NCBI RefSeq assembly: GCF_003721515.1
Contig: NZ_RJJD01000008.1
Location: 813,666 to 877,665 of the forward strand
Direction: 5' to 3'
Length of the DNA: 64,000 nucleotides
From: Rufibacter latericius
GTDB taxonomy: Bacteria > Bacteroidota > Bacteroidia > Cytophagales > Hymenobacteraceae
Positions 35,072 through 42,913 of the stretch are shown piece after piece. The position numbers and the translations under genes are program-made. A model generated the notes under the pieces. It was given only the letters and a program-made list of their open reading frames with translations, made no database searches and had not been told where the DNA came from. The first letter of the stretch is position 1. Every line of letters begins with the position of its first letter.

Positions 35072-35109
35072 AAAAGAGAAGGGGCGCCAAATGGTGCCCC
35101 TTCTCTTTT
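35072..35109. terminator. Terminator with 18-bp stem
   Basis: Arms 35072-35089 and 35092-35109 pair at 17 of 18 positions with a 2-base loop and end in TCTTTT. It follows the giant gene by 20 bases. Confidence 0.85.
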
Positions 35110-35123
35110 GTTAGGTGCCCTAG

Positions 35124-35165
35124 CGTTTCTGGGCTACATTCCCGAAAATAGGCCAAAAACGGACG
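35124..35165. repeat. Dispersed palindromic repeat, copy 17
   Basis: CGTTTCTGGGCTAC, ATTCCCGAAAATA, GGCCAAAAACGGACG, between two terminators. Confidence 0.6.
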
Positions 35166-35195
35166 TCTTGTAAACGGAGTATATTTGTAATCAAC

Positions 35196-35234
35196 AAAAA
35201 GGGAGAGGCCATCTTGTGTAGCCTCTCCCTTTTT
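35196..35234 (-). terminator. Terminator for the acidic protein gene
   Basis: Perfect 14-bp arms AAAAAGGGAGAGGC (35196-35209) and GCCTCTCCCTTTTT (35221-35234). The A-run gives a minus-strand U-tail. Confidence 0.85.
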
Positions 35235-35264
35235 GCTGCTCCTTTTACTTACTTTCCAATAGGC

Positions 35265-35741
35265 CTACTCCTCGTCGTCGAGGTAGTAGTCGCCCGGGTG
35301 CCCCTCGGCCGACTCGTCGGAGAAGCGCACGATGTCCTTCATGAAGTTGTCGTGGATCTGCTTGATCTTGGGCGACTCGCCCACGTGCCGCTTGAGCACC
35401 TTGGCGATGTTGCTGGCCTCCTCCAGGTAGAACATGTCCTCAGTGGCCGTGCCCAGCTTGTCGGCGTCCACCTGCAGCAACTCGGTCTGCAGGTCCATCA
35501 GTTTGGGGTCGTCCTCCCCGTACATGATCAGCGTGCCGTGCAGCTTGCTGAGCATCTCGTTGAACAGCTCCCCCTCGTACGGAAGGTTCACCTCCTCGTC
35601 ATCGTCCGCGCCAAATCCTCCTTTTCCTCCTAAAACATCGTCATCATCATCGTCTAAAGAGAATTCATCGTCAAAATGGCTGTTGTTGAGGTCATCCTCA
35701 TCGTAACCATATTCATCATCGAAACTGCCGCGTGGTGCCAT
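35265..35741 (-). CDS. Acidic protein of unknown function with split codon usage
   Basis: I do not recognise a named family. Of 158 residues, the first 55 are dominated by Asp and Glu (FSLDDDDDDVLGG, ADDDEEVN) and look disordered. The rest (about 56-150) looks like a folded helical domain (ELFNEMLSKLHGTLIMYGEDD, NIAKVLKRHVGESPKIKQIH). Codon choice changes sharply near 35590: the 3' two thirds use almost only G or C at third positions, while the 5' part uses many A/T endings (GAT runs). Such a switch suggests a chimeric origin. It is monocistronic, with its own terminator, and no signal peptide, so cytoplasmic. Confidence 0.75.
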   Translation of the reverse strand: MAPRGSFDDEYGYDEDDLNNSHFDDEFSLDDDDDDVLGGKGGFGADDDEEVNLPYEGELFNEMLSKLHGTLIMYGEDDPKLMDLQTELLQVDADKLGTATEDMFYLEEASNIAKVLKRHVGESPKIKQIHDNFMKDIVRFSDESAEGHPGDYYLDDEE

Positions 35742-35804
35742 ATAGTTTTTTCTTTAAGCTGTCAAAAATTGTTGTCTGCCCTGTTCTTCGTTGGTCTCCT
35801 TTTT

Positions 35805-35838
35805 ACGAGACTGTTTTAAAAAGTGTCCGACAAAAAAG
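35805..35838. repeat. Dispersed palindromic repeat, weak copy 18
   Basis: GAGACTGTTTTAAAAAGTG then TCCGACAAAAAAG. Only the core is clear. Confidence 0.3.
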
Positions 35839-35860
35839 TAAAACTTTCCCGTTTGTTTCC

Positions 35861-35897
35861 GCTTTGGGCCTGTTTCCGCAAAAATAGGGTAAAAACG
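35861..35897. repeat. Dispersed palindromic repeat, copy 19
   Basis: GCTTTGGGCCTG, TTTCCGCAAAAA, TAGGGTAAAAACG. Confidence 0.6.
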
Positions 35898-36019
35898 AAT
35901 TTTAGCTATTCTTTTGTGGCCTGTCAAAGTCCGGAGGAAATTCAGCAGGCATATACACCTTTGCCACAGCCAAAATTTGCCAAGCAGAGTATACGAATTA
36001 GTAACCCAAAACCCTTCCT

Positions 36020-37408
36020 ATGACGACCTTGCAGCACCCACTGGAAAAGCTTGTACACCAACAGAAAACCTTTTTCGGATCAGGGCAAACCCGTCCGCTG
36101 GACTTTAGAATGGAGATGCTGCGCCGGCTGCAAAAGGCAATCCAGCAGGAAGAGGAAGCCATTATGGTGGCCTTGGCCGAGGATTTCGGCAAGCCGCCTT
36201 TTGAAACCTATGCCACTGAAATTGCCATTCTGCAGGCCGAGATCAAGTTCATGCTGCGTCATCTGCCTAAATGGGCCAAAATGAAGCGGGTGAAATCAAG
36301 CTTCCTGAATTTCCCTTCTTCTGATGCCATCTATGCCGAACCGTATGGCGTTTCATTGGTCATCGGGGCTTGGAATTATCCGTTTCAACTAACGTTGTCA
36401 CCAATGCTCGGGGTGATTGCCGCAGGCTGTTGCGCTATCCTGAAACCCTCCGAACTGACATCGGCCACCAGCCAGCTTACCGCCCGTATGATCCAGGAAC
36501 ATTTTCCGCCGCAATACCTCACCGTGGTACAGGGCGGCCCAGAGGTGAGTCAGGCGTTGTTGGAATTGCCTTTCGATAAGATTTTTTTCACGGGCAGCGT
36601 ACCGGTAGGCAGGATTGTAGCGCAGGCCGCGGCCAAACAACTGATTCCGGTTACGCTGGAACTGGGGGGTAAAAGCCCGTGCCTGGTAGACGAGACCGCC
36701 GACCTGGCCGTGACCGCCAAGCGCATTGTGTGGGGGAAATTCCTGAATGCGGGGCAAACGTGCGTGGCGCCTGACTACTTGTTGGTGCAGGAAAGCGTGG
36801 CGGCTCCTCTGCTGGAACAGCTCGCCCAAACCATCACCGAGTTCTACAGCACTTCACCTGCCCAGAGCCCAGACTTCGCCCGCATCATCAACGAGCGGCA
36901 CTTTGAAAGGCTGAAGAACTTACTGGACCCGGAAAAGATTTACGCCGGCGGAGAGACCAATGCAGCCACCCGGTTTATTAGCCCTACCCTCCTTTCGGGA
37001 ATCACTTGGGAACACCCCATCATGCAGGAAGAGATCTTCGGGCCGTTGCTGCCAGTGCTTACCTTTAAGACCTTGCCCGAGGCCATTTCCCAGGTAAACG
37101 CCCGACCAAAACCGTTGGCGCTGTACTTTTTCTCCCAAGACGGAAAAGCAAAGGAAATGGTCCTGACCCAGACATCCTCCGGCGGCATGTGCATCAATGA
37201 CACGCTCTCGCACCTGGCTAATCCCTTTCTGCCATTCGGCGGAGTGGGTACCAGCGGTCAGGGAAATTACCACGGCAAAGCCAGTTTTCTGGCTTTCTCG
37301 CACCAGAAAAGCATTCTCATGAAACCAGCCAGACCAGACTTGCCCCTGCGTTATCCGCCGTACGGGGAGAAGATGACCTGGATGAAGAGAGCATTCAAGT
37401 GGTTTTAG
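36020..37408 (+). CDS. Aldehyde dehydrogenase, ALDH3-like
   Basis: The 462-residue enzyme oxidises aldehydes to acids with NAD(P). The ALDH3-type pattern is clear: PYGVSLVIGAWNYPFQLTL near residue 112, cofactor loop FFTGSVPVGRIVAQAA, general base in LELGGKSPC and nucleophile Cys in NAGQTCVAPDYLL near residue 250, then EEIFGPLLPV. Substrate cannot be assigned. Length fits the short ALDH3 group. It stands alone between dispersed palindromes and is convergent with the ElaA-like gene. Confidence 0.9.
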   Translation: MTTLQHPLEKLVHQQKTFFGSGQTRPLDFRMEMLRRLQKAIQQEEEAIMVALAEDFGKPPFETYATEIAILQAEIKFMLRHLPKWAKMKRVKSSFLNFPSSDAIYAEPYGVSLVIGAWNYPFQLTLSPMLGVIAAGCCAILKPSELTSATSQLTARMIQEHFPPQYLTVVQGGPEVSQALLELPFDKIFFTGSVPVGRIVAQAAAKQLIPVTLELGGKSPCLVDETADLAVTAKRIVWGKFLNAGQTCVAPDYLLVQESVAAPLLEQLAQTITEFYSTSPAQSPDFARIINERHFERLKNLLDPEKIYAGGETNAATRFISPTLLSGITWEHPIMQEEIFGPLLPVLTFKTLPEAISQVNARPKPLALYFFSQDGKAKEMVLTQTSSGGMCINDTLSHLANPFLPFGGVGTSGQGNYHGKASFLAFSHQKSILMKPARPDLPLRYPPYGEKMTWMKRAFKWF

Positions 37409-37420
37409 AAAAGGAATGTG

Positions 37421-37460
37421 GCGTTTAAAGGCTTGTTCCCGGAAAACGGCTCCTAAACGC
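37421..37460. repeat. Dispersed palindromic repeat, copy 20 (between convergent genes)
   Basis: GCGTTTAAAGGCTTG, TTCCCGGAAAAC, GGCTCCTAAACGC. It is the only stem-loop between the convergent genes ending at 37408 and 37475, so it may end both transcripts. Confidence 0.7.
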
Positions 37461-37474
37461 AATTCATTGAATCT

Positions 37475-37930
37475 TTACTTTTCTACCGGCTTGATCATCT
37501 TGATGTGGTCAATACCGTCTTCGTCATAGACTTCGCTGGACTGCACAAACCCAAATCGCTCATAGAACTTCTTGGCGTACAGTTGGGCTCCTATCTTAAT
37601 GGCACCCGGCCCAAAAAGCCGGTACGTTTCGTCAATGGCTTTTTGCACCAACTGCTGTCCCAACCCGGTACCTCGGGAAGCGGCACTGGTGATGATTCGC
37701 CCGATGGATAGTTCCGGATAAGAAACTCCCGCCGGCAGCAATCTGGCATACGCCTCTAAGGTATTTCCTTTGTAGAATAGCAGATGGTGGCATTGGTCAT
37801 CCAGCCCATCGGGGTCCAGGAAAACGCAGTTCTGTTCTACCACAAACACGGCACTCCGTAATTGCAGCAGGTCGTATAGCTCCTGGGCCGAAAGATCGGC
37901 AAAGGCCTTGGTGATTACTTTAAACTCCAT
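37475..37930 (-). CDS. ElaA-like GNAT acetyltransferase
   Basis: The 151-residue protein matches the ElaA subgroup of GNAT N-acetyltransferases: LYDLLQLRSAVFVVEQNC, DGLDDQCHHLLFY, and the acetyl-CoA loop SIGRIITSAASRGTGLGQQLV, then QLYAKKFYERFGF. The acceptor substrate is unknown. It is convergent with the aldehyde dehydrogenase gene. Confidence 0.87.
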   Translation of the reverse strand: MEFKVITKAFADLSAQELYDLLQLRSAVFVVEQNCVFLDPDGLDDQCHHLLFYKGNTLEAYARLLPAGVSYPELSIGRIITSAASRGTGLGQQLVQKAIDETYRLFGPGAIKIGAQLYAKKFYERFGFVQSSEVYDEDGIDHIKMIKPVEK

Positions 37931-37961
37931 AGTTCTGCAAAACTAGCCTTAAAGGGCAAGA
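37931..37961. repeat. Dispersed palindromic repeat, partial copy 21
   Basis: AGTTCTGCAAAAC then TAGCCTTAAAGGGCAAGAG, directly upstream of the ElaA-like start codon. Confidence 0.35.
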
Positions 37962-38205
37962 GCACCAATAAAACCTTTTCTTCAGCCATTTTTCAATTTC
38001 TCTTCCATAATCCTTTACTTTTATGCCAACGTTTGCATAAAGTTCATTATATTTAATTTGCGATCCAGAATTTAATGCCTTAATTTAATTGTTAGTTTTA
38101 CACTTATTAACAAGATAAAGCGAAGAAAGCGTTGCTAACTCTATCAAAACTGCTGACTTTCCTCCTTCAAAATCATTTTCACAGAATCAGACCATTGGAA
38201 GTAAT

Positions 38206-39069
38206 ATGCAAACAGAAGTAAAAGAGACTTTACAGCTAGAGGAGCTGGAGCAGGTGGCCAAGCAGGTACGCCGAGACATTGTACGCATGGTACACGGTTG
38301 CCAGTCTGGGCACCCGGGCGGCTCATTGGGTTGCACCGATTATTTGGTGGCCCTTTATTTCCGGATCATGACCCACTCCACCGATTTTAACATGAACGGC
38401 GAGGGCGAGGATCTATTCTTTCTCTCCAACGGGCATATTTCCCCGGTGTGGTACAGCGTGCTGGCCAGAGCCGGTTATTTTGATGTGGCCGAGCTGAAGA
38501 CCTTCCGGAAACTGGATTCCCGCCTGCAAGGCCACCCTACCACCCACGAGGAACTTCCGGGCGTGCGCATCGCCTCCGGCTCCTTGGGCCAAGGGTTATC
38601 GGTGGCCATTGGCGCAGCGTTGACCAAGAAACTGAACAATGACCCCGGTTTGGTATTCACCCTGCACGGCGACGGCGAGTTGCAGGAAGGCCAGATCTGG
38701 GAAGCGGCTCTTTTCGCGCCGCACAACAAAGTAGACAACCTCATCTCTACCATTGACGTGAACGGCCAGCAGATTGATGGCCCAACAGACAAGGTTTTGG
38801 CGCTGGGCAACCTGCGGGCCAAATGGGAAGCCTTCGGGTGGGATGTGTTGGAGATGAATGGCAACGACCTGGCCAATGTCATCCAAACCCTGGAACTGGC
38901 AAAAGCCAAGACGCGCAAAGGGAAGCCTATCATGATCCTGATGCAGACGAACATGGGCCACGGTGTAGATTTCATGATGGGTTCGCACAAATGGCACGGT
39001 GTGGCACCCAACGATGAACAATTGTCCCTGGCCCTGAACCAACTCACCAGCGGCTTACAAGATTACTAA
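38206..39069 (+). CDS. Transketolase, N-terminal (thiamine diphosphate) subunit
   Basis: The 287-residue protein is the N-terminal half of a split transketolase. It shows HGCQSGHPGGSLGCTDYLVALYF, the DGELQEGQIWEAALFA metal/thiamine site and the LISTIDVNGQQIDGPTD region. Transketolase moves two-carbon units between sugar phosphates in the pentose phosphate pathway. The C-terminal half is encoded by the next gene, 100 bases away, with a dispersed palindrome in the gap. Its substrate D-xylulose 5-phosphate is also the product of the araBDA genes nearby. Confidence 0.92.
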   Translation: MQTEVKETLQLEELEQVAKQVRRDIVRMVHGCQSGHPGGSLGCTDYLVALYFRIMTHSTDFNMNGEGEDLFFLSNGHISPVWYSVLARAGYFDVAELKTFRKLDSRLQGHPTTHEELPGVRIASGSLGQGLSVAIGAALTKKLNNDPGLVFTLHGDGELQEGQIWEAALFAPHNKVDNLISTIDVNGQQIDGPTDKVLALGNLRAKWEAFGWDVLEMNGNDLANVIQTLELAKAKTRKGKPIMILMQTNMGHGVDFMMGSHKWHGVAPNDEQLSLALNQLTSGLQDY

Positions 39070-39074
39070 GAGGC

Positions 39075-39115
39075 GCTGATTTAAGGCTATTTTCCTGAAA
39101 ACAGCCTTAAAAAGC
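39075..39115. repeat. Dispersed palindromic repeat, copy 22 (inside the transketolase operon)
   Basis: TTTAAGGCT and AGCCTTAAA pair perfectly around ATTTTCCTGAAAAC. It lies between the two transketolase subunit genes. Confidence 0.75.
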
Positions 39116-39169
39116 ACTGTTTAAAATCTGCCTTTCCCTTCAGGAGGGCATCAAATCGGAAACATCAAA

Positions 39170-40138
39170 ATGAAAAAATATACTTATACAGAATCAAAAG
39201 ATACTCGCTCTGGGTTTGGTGCGGGGCTGGTGGAAGCCGGCCGTAAAAACAAAGACGTAGTGGCGCTCTGCGCTGATTTAGTAGGCTCCCTTAAGATGGG
39301 CGATTTCATCAAAGAATTCCCTGAGCGGTTTGTGCAGGTGGGTATTGCCGAGGCCAACATGATGGGCATTGCCGCGGGCATGACCATTGGCGGAAAGATT
39401 CCGTTCACCGGCACGTTCGCGAACTTCTCCACGGGTCGCGTGTATGACCAAATCCGGCAGTCCATTGCCTACTCAGACAAAAACGTGAAGATCTGTGCTT
39501 CGCACGCCGGATTGACCTTGGGCGAAGACGGTGCCACGCACCAGATTCTGGAAGACATCGGGATGATGAAGATGCTTCCGGGCATGACGGTGATCAACCC
39601 GTGTGATTACAACCAGACCAAAGCCGCTACCATGGCCATCGCTGAGTACGAAGGCCCGGTATACCTGCGCTTCGGGCGCCCCGTGATTCCGGTGTTCACG
39701 CCGGCAGACCAGGAGTTTGTGATCGGGAAAGCCTGGATGGTGAACGAAGGAACAGACGTGAGCATCTTCGCGACGGGTCACCTAGTGTGGGAAGCCATTA
39801 AAGCCGGGGAGAAACTGGCCGAACTAGGCATCTCCGCGGAGATCATCAATATCCACACCATCAAACCGCTAGATGAAGAAGCTATTCTGAAATCTGTAGC
39901 GAAAACGGGTTGCGTAGTTAGCGCCGAGGAACATAACCGTTTGGGCGGCTTGGGCGACAGCATTGCGCAGCTTCTGGCCAAGACCACACCGCTGCCCATG
40001 GAATACGTGGCTGTGAACGACTCTTTTGGTGAGAGCGGTACCCCAGAGCAACTCATGAAAAAATACGGCTTAGACGATGAGCACATTGTACAAGCCGTGC
40101 AGAAAGTATTGGAGCGCAAGAAAGCATTGGCCAAATAG
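39170..40138 (+). CDS. Transketolase, C-terminal subunit
   Basis: The 322-residue protein carries the pyrimidine-binding and C-terminal transketolase domains: ADLVGSLKMGDFIKEFPERFVQVGIAEANMMGIAAGM, GEDGATHQILEDIGMMKMLPG, and GTDVSIFATGHLVWEAI later. With the upstream subunit it forms a full transketolase of about 609 residues. A terminator follows at 40199. Confidence 0.92.
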   Translation: MKKYTYTESKDTRSGFGAGLVEAGRKNKDVVALCADLVGSLKMGDFIKEFPERFVQVGIAEANMMGIAAGMTIGGKIPFTGTFANFSTGRVYDQIRQSIAYSDKNVKICASHAGLTLGEDGATHQILEDIGMMKMLPGMTVINPCDYNQTKAATMAIAEYEGPVYLRFGRPVIPVFTPADQEFVIGKAWMVNEGTDVSIFATGHLVWEAIKAGEKLAELGISAEIINIHTIKPLDEEAILKSVAKTGCVVSAEEHNRLGGLGDSIAQLLAKTTPLPMEYVAVNDSFGESGTPEQLMKKYGLDDEHIVQAVQKVLERKKALAK

Positions 40139-40198
40139 CCTCCTTTCTGGGCCGTTGTGCTCAGCTCCGCAGAAAATAAAAATAGGATTAAGGGAAAG

Positions 40199-40226
40199 GC
40201 GGGCTTTATTGAGGCCCGCTTTTTTA
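40199..40226 (+). terminator. Terminator of the transketolase operon
   Basis: GCGGGCTT (40199-40206) with AGGCCCGC (40212-40219), one G-T pair, followed by T7. Confidence 0.8.
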
Positions 40227-40266
40227 TTTCCTCCGTATCCCTTCCTTAGACGTAAAGATTTTGCAC

Positions 40267-40947
40267 ATGAATACCCTCCCCTATAAAGCATTCCTTTTTG
40301 ACATGAACGGTACCATGATTGATGACATGGACTACCACACCAAAGCCTGGCACCAGATCCTGAACAATGACTTACAAGGCTCTTTCAGCTTGAGCGAGGT
40401 CAAAGAACAGATGTACGGCAAGAACAGCGAGGTACTGGCCCGCTTCTTCGGGGAAGACCGGTTCACTCAGGAGGAAGCCGATCATCTTTCCATTGAGAAG
40501 GAGAAAATCTACCAGAAAGAATACATCTCCCACCTCAAGCTCATCAACGGTCTGGATACTTGCCTGGCCCGGGCCAAGGAACAAGATATCAAGATGGCCA
40601 TTGCCACGGCCGCCATCACCTTTAACATAGACTTTGTGGTGGACAACCTGGACATCCGTTCCTACTTCCAAGCCTTGGTGAGTGCCGATGACGTGACCAA
40701 AAGCAAGCCTCACCCTGAGACTTTCCTGAAATCAGCGGAAGAACTTGGAATCAACCCGAAAGACTGCCTGGTGTTTGAGGATGCACCCAAAGGGGTGGAA
40801 GCGGCCCAGAATGCCGGCATGGACTGCCTGGTCATCACCACCATGCACGGAAAAGAAGAGTTTGCCCAATACACCAACATCATCGGGTTTGTAGAAGACT
40901 ACACCGATCCTCAGCTGGAAAAGCTTTTGAGCGGGAAGAAGCAATAG
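40267..40947 (+). CDS. HAD-family beta-phosphoglucomutase-like protein with DxN motif
   Basis: The 226-residue protein has a class C1 cap domain and HAD motifs: nucleophile region FDMNGTMIDD, motif II IATAAITFN, motif III KSKPHPETF and motif IV VFEDAPKGVEAA. In phosphatases and phosphomutases of this group motif I is DxD; here the second Asp is Asn, so the general acid/base is missing. This may mean a changed reaction rather than loss, since the rest is intact. Start ATG 40267 is preferred over an in-frame TTG two codons upstream. It is convergent with the DUF294 gene. Confidence 0.82.
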   Translation: MNTLPYKAFLFDMNGTMIDDMDYHTKAWHQILNNDLQGSFSLSEVKEQMYGKNSEVLARFFGEDRFTQEEADHLSIEKEKIYQKEYISHLKLINGLDTCLARAKEQDIKMAIATAAITFNIDFVVDNLDIRSYFQALVSADDVTKSKPHPETFLKSAEELGINPKDCLVFEDAPKGVEAAQNAGMDCLVITTMHGKEEFAQYTNIIGFVEDYTDPQLEKLLSGKKQ

Positions 40948-40953
40948 GCTCCA

Positions 40954-40995
40954 CCTGCTTTGGACCTGTTTCCATAAAAACTGGCCTAAAGCAGG
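40954..40995. repeat. Dispersed palindromic repeat, copy 23 (between convergent genes)
   Basis: CCTGCTTTGGACCTG, TTTCCATAAAAAC, TGGCCTAAAGCAGG. It fills the 58-base gap between convergent genes and may act as a terminator for both. Confidence 0.75.
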
Positions 40996-41005
40996 GGCTT
41001 CCCTT

Positions 41006-42913
41006 TTACCCGAACAGGCTATTGGTAAACTGCACCTTGATACCTAGCTGGAAATCGCTGATGGTTTTGAAGATTTCCTTGAGGGTGACTTGCTCAATTT
41101 TGGTGAGGCTCTGAAGATCAAGGTAGTTTTCTGGGGTGCTTTTGTCTTGCATGATTTGGCTGGCTTGTTTGCGAAGTCGCAGCCCCATGAGGTAGTAATA
41201 GGATTGCATGAGCTCCTGGCATTGCTTTTCGTTGAAGACGCCGATCTCTGCCAAAGCTTCAATGCGCTCGCCGGTATTGGTCTTGAAGATGCGGTTCTGC
41301 AGGGCGTACACCCGCACCAGGTCTACAATGGGCGTCATGGCTTTCTTGACATCGAAAACCTGCTGGGAGCCTACTGTGAACGTCCGAATATTTTTGAAGA
41401 AGGTGAGCGGCGGTTCGTACTGCAAGGCGTTGTTGGCCATGTGGTAGAAGAGACGCGGCATGGGTTTTTGCAGTTCCTCGTCCAGAAAAGAAACCAGTTC
41501 CTTCATGATGGCACCGTCACCGTAAATGTAACGACAATCAAAAAACGTGGAGAACTGGATCGCGTTTTCAGGCACAATCTCCTGCATCCATTCATGGTAG
41601 TTGCGTTTCCAGTGCGAGACCGAATGCGTCCATTTGGGGTTTTTGGCCATGTAGCCGCCGGTGCAGAAACTGAAGCCAATGTAGTCCAGCTTTTCGGAGA
41701 CCATTTCGGCGAACTTCAGGAAGTACTCGCGCACCAGTTCGCGCTGTTCGTTGGCCTTGTCTTCGTAGACGATGGCGTTGTCTTGGTCGGTTTTCAGGGT
41801 CTGTTCTTTGCGGCCCTCGCTGCCCAGCACCATGAACACGAATTTGGCCGGGGCCGGTCCGCAGATGGCAATTACCTCCTCAATTACTTTCTGGGCGATG
41901 GTATCAGCTACGGTGGTGATCACCTGGTTGATGATCTCTGGTTTGGCGCCGCGCAGCAGCAGTTGCATGACAATCTCAGGAACCCGCTGCCAGCGGTCGC
42001 GCAGTTCGTTCACGGACCGGGCCAGCTTCACCGACTGGATGAACACGAACGGCGACTGCGCCTGGTCACTCAGCAGCTTGCTACGGCTGATCATGCCCAC
42101 GTACTGGCCGTTTTCCTCAATGAGCAAGTAGCGCGTCTTGGTCCGGAACATGAGCAGAATGGCCTCATACACGTAGGCATCTTTCCGGATAGACACAATG
42201 GGGTTGTCCATGATTTCCTTCACCTGCCCGCGCACGTCTTCCTGCGCCGCCACTACGTTATCGCGCAGCGTGATGTCGGTGATGTAGCCGGCAATCTTCC
42301 CTACCTCGTTCTTCACGAAAAGGCAGCTGGTCTTGTGCTCGGCCATGATGCGGGCCGCCGTGTAAATGGGCGTGGTGCTGGTGCAGGTGACAATGTCTCG
42401 GTACTCCACACTTTCAATGCGGCGGGAATAGAGCTGATCAGTGGCAATGTAGTTTTCCTCAAAGGAGGTGGGCCGTTTCACAAAATGTGCAAACTCCTCG
42501 TTGAGCATCCGCATCCCGAACTCCTGGGTAAAGTAGTGCAGAAAGCCTTCGCTGGATTTGGCCAAGGCCCGGAAATCCTTCTTGGGCAGATGGTACACCA
42601 CGGTGCCTTTCTTTGCAATGACCGTCCGGAGGGATTTCTTGCGGTTAAGCAGCATGGAAATGCCGCCGTAGCAATAGCCCGGCTGATGCCGTTCTAAGAC
42701 CCGCTTGTTTTGGGCCGAGTCATAGAAAAACGATTCATATTCGCCCTCGGCAATGAGGTCCACGCCCCTGAGTTTGGTGGCTTCCTGGTGATAGATGAGG
42801 GTGTCTTTGGCGTAGGTGACTTCCTGCAGCAGGTCAATCACCCCCAGCAACACATCTTCCCCTAAGAGATGGAATGGCTTTACGCTCTTCAGAAATTGCA
42901 GACGGTCGGTCAT
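41006..42913 (-). CDS. cNMP-binding, CBS and DUF294 nucleotidyltransferase-like protein
   Basis: The 635-residue protein has a cyclic-nucleotide-binding-like domain (about residues 5-130), two CBS domains (about 155-285) and a DUF294 nucleotidyltransferase-like domain (about 315-460) with FMVLGSEGRKEQTLKTDQDN, then a DUF294 C-terminal domain. Related proteins are probably nucleotide-sensing signal proteins; no reaction is proven to my knowledge. The ATG at 42913 overlaps the stop codon of the exonuclease gene as ATGA, so the two are translationally coupled; an upstream start is less likely. Confidence 0.87.
   Translation of the reverse strand: MTDRLQFLKSVKPFHLLGEDVLLGVIDLLQEVTYAKDTLIYHQEATKLRGVDLIAEGEYESFFYDSAQNKRVLERHQPGYCYGGISMLLNRKKSLRTVIAKKGTVVYHLPKKDFRALAKSSEGFLHYFTQEFGMRMLNEEFAHFVKRPTSFEENYIATDQLYSRRIESVEYRDIVTCTSTTPIYTAARIMAEHKTSCLFVKNEVGKIAGYITDITLRDNVVAAQEDVRGQVKEIMDNPIVSIRKDAYVYEAILLMFRTKTRYLLIEENGQYVGMISRSKLLSDQAQSPFVFIQSVKLARSVNELRDRWQRVPEIVMQLLLRGAKPEIINQVITTVADTIAQKVIEEVIAICGPAPAKFVFMVLGSEGRKEQTLKTDQDNAIVYEDKANEQRELVREYFLKFAEMVSEKLDYIGFSFCTGGYMAKNPKWTHSVSHWKRNYHEWMQEIVPENAIQFSTFFDCRYIYGDGAIMKELVSFLDEELQKPMPRLFYHMANNALQYEPPLTFFKNIRTFTVGSQQVFDVKKAMTPIVDLVRVYALQNRIFKTNTGERIEALAEIGVFNEKQCQELMQSYYYLMGLRLRKQASQIMQDKSTPENYLDLQSLTKIEQVTLKEIFKTISDFQLGIKVQFTNSLFG

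Noticed and set aside
37980..38205. Search for a thiamine-type riboswitch before the transketolase genes
   Set aside because: No conserved TPP-riboswitch blocks were seen; the stretch is simply AT-rich promoter-like DNA.
41090..42697. Long plus-strand open frame of 535 codons opposite the DUF294 gene
   Set aside because: It mirrors the codon structure of the real minus-strand gene, which has clear domains and a coupled start. The antisense product has no recognisable motif.
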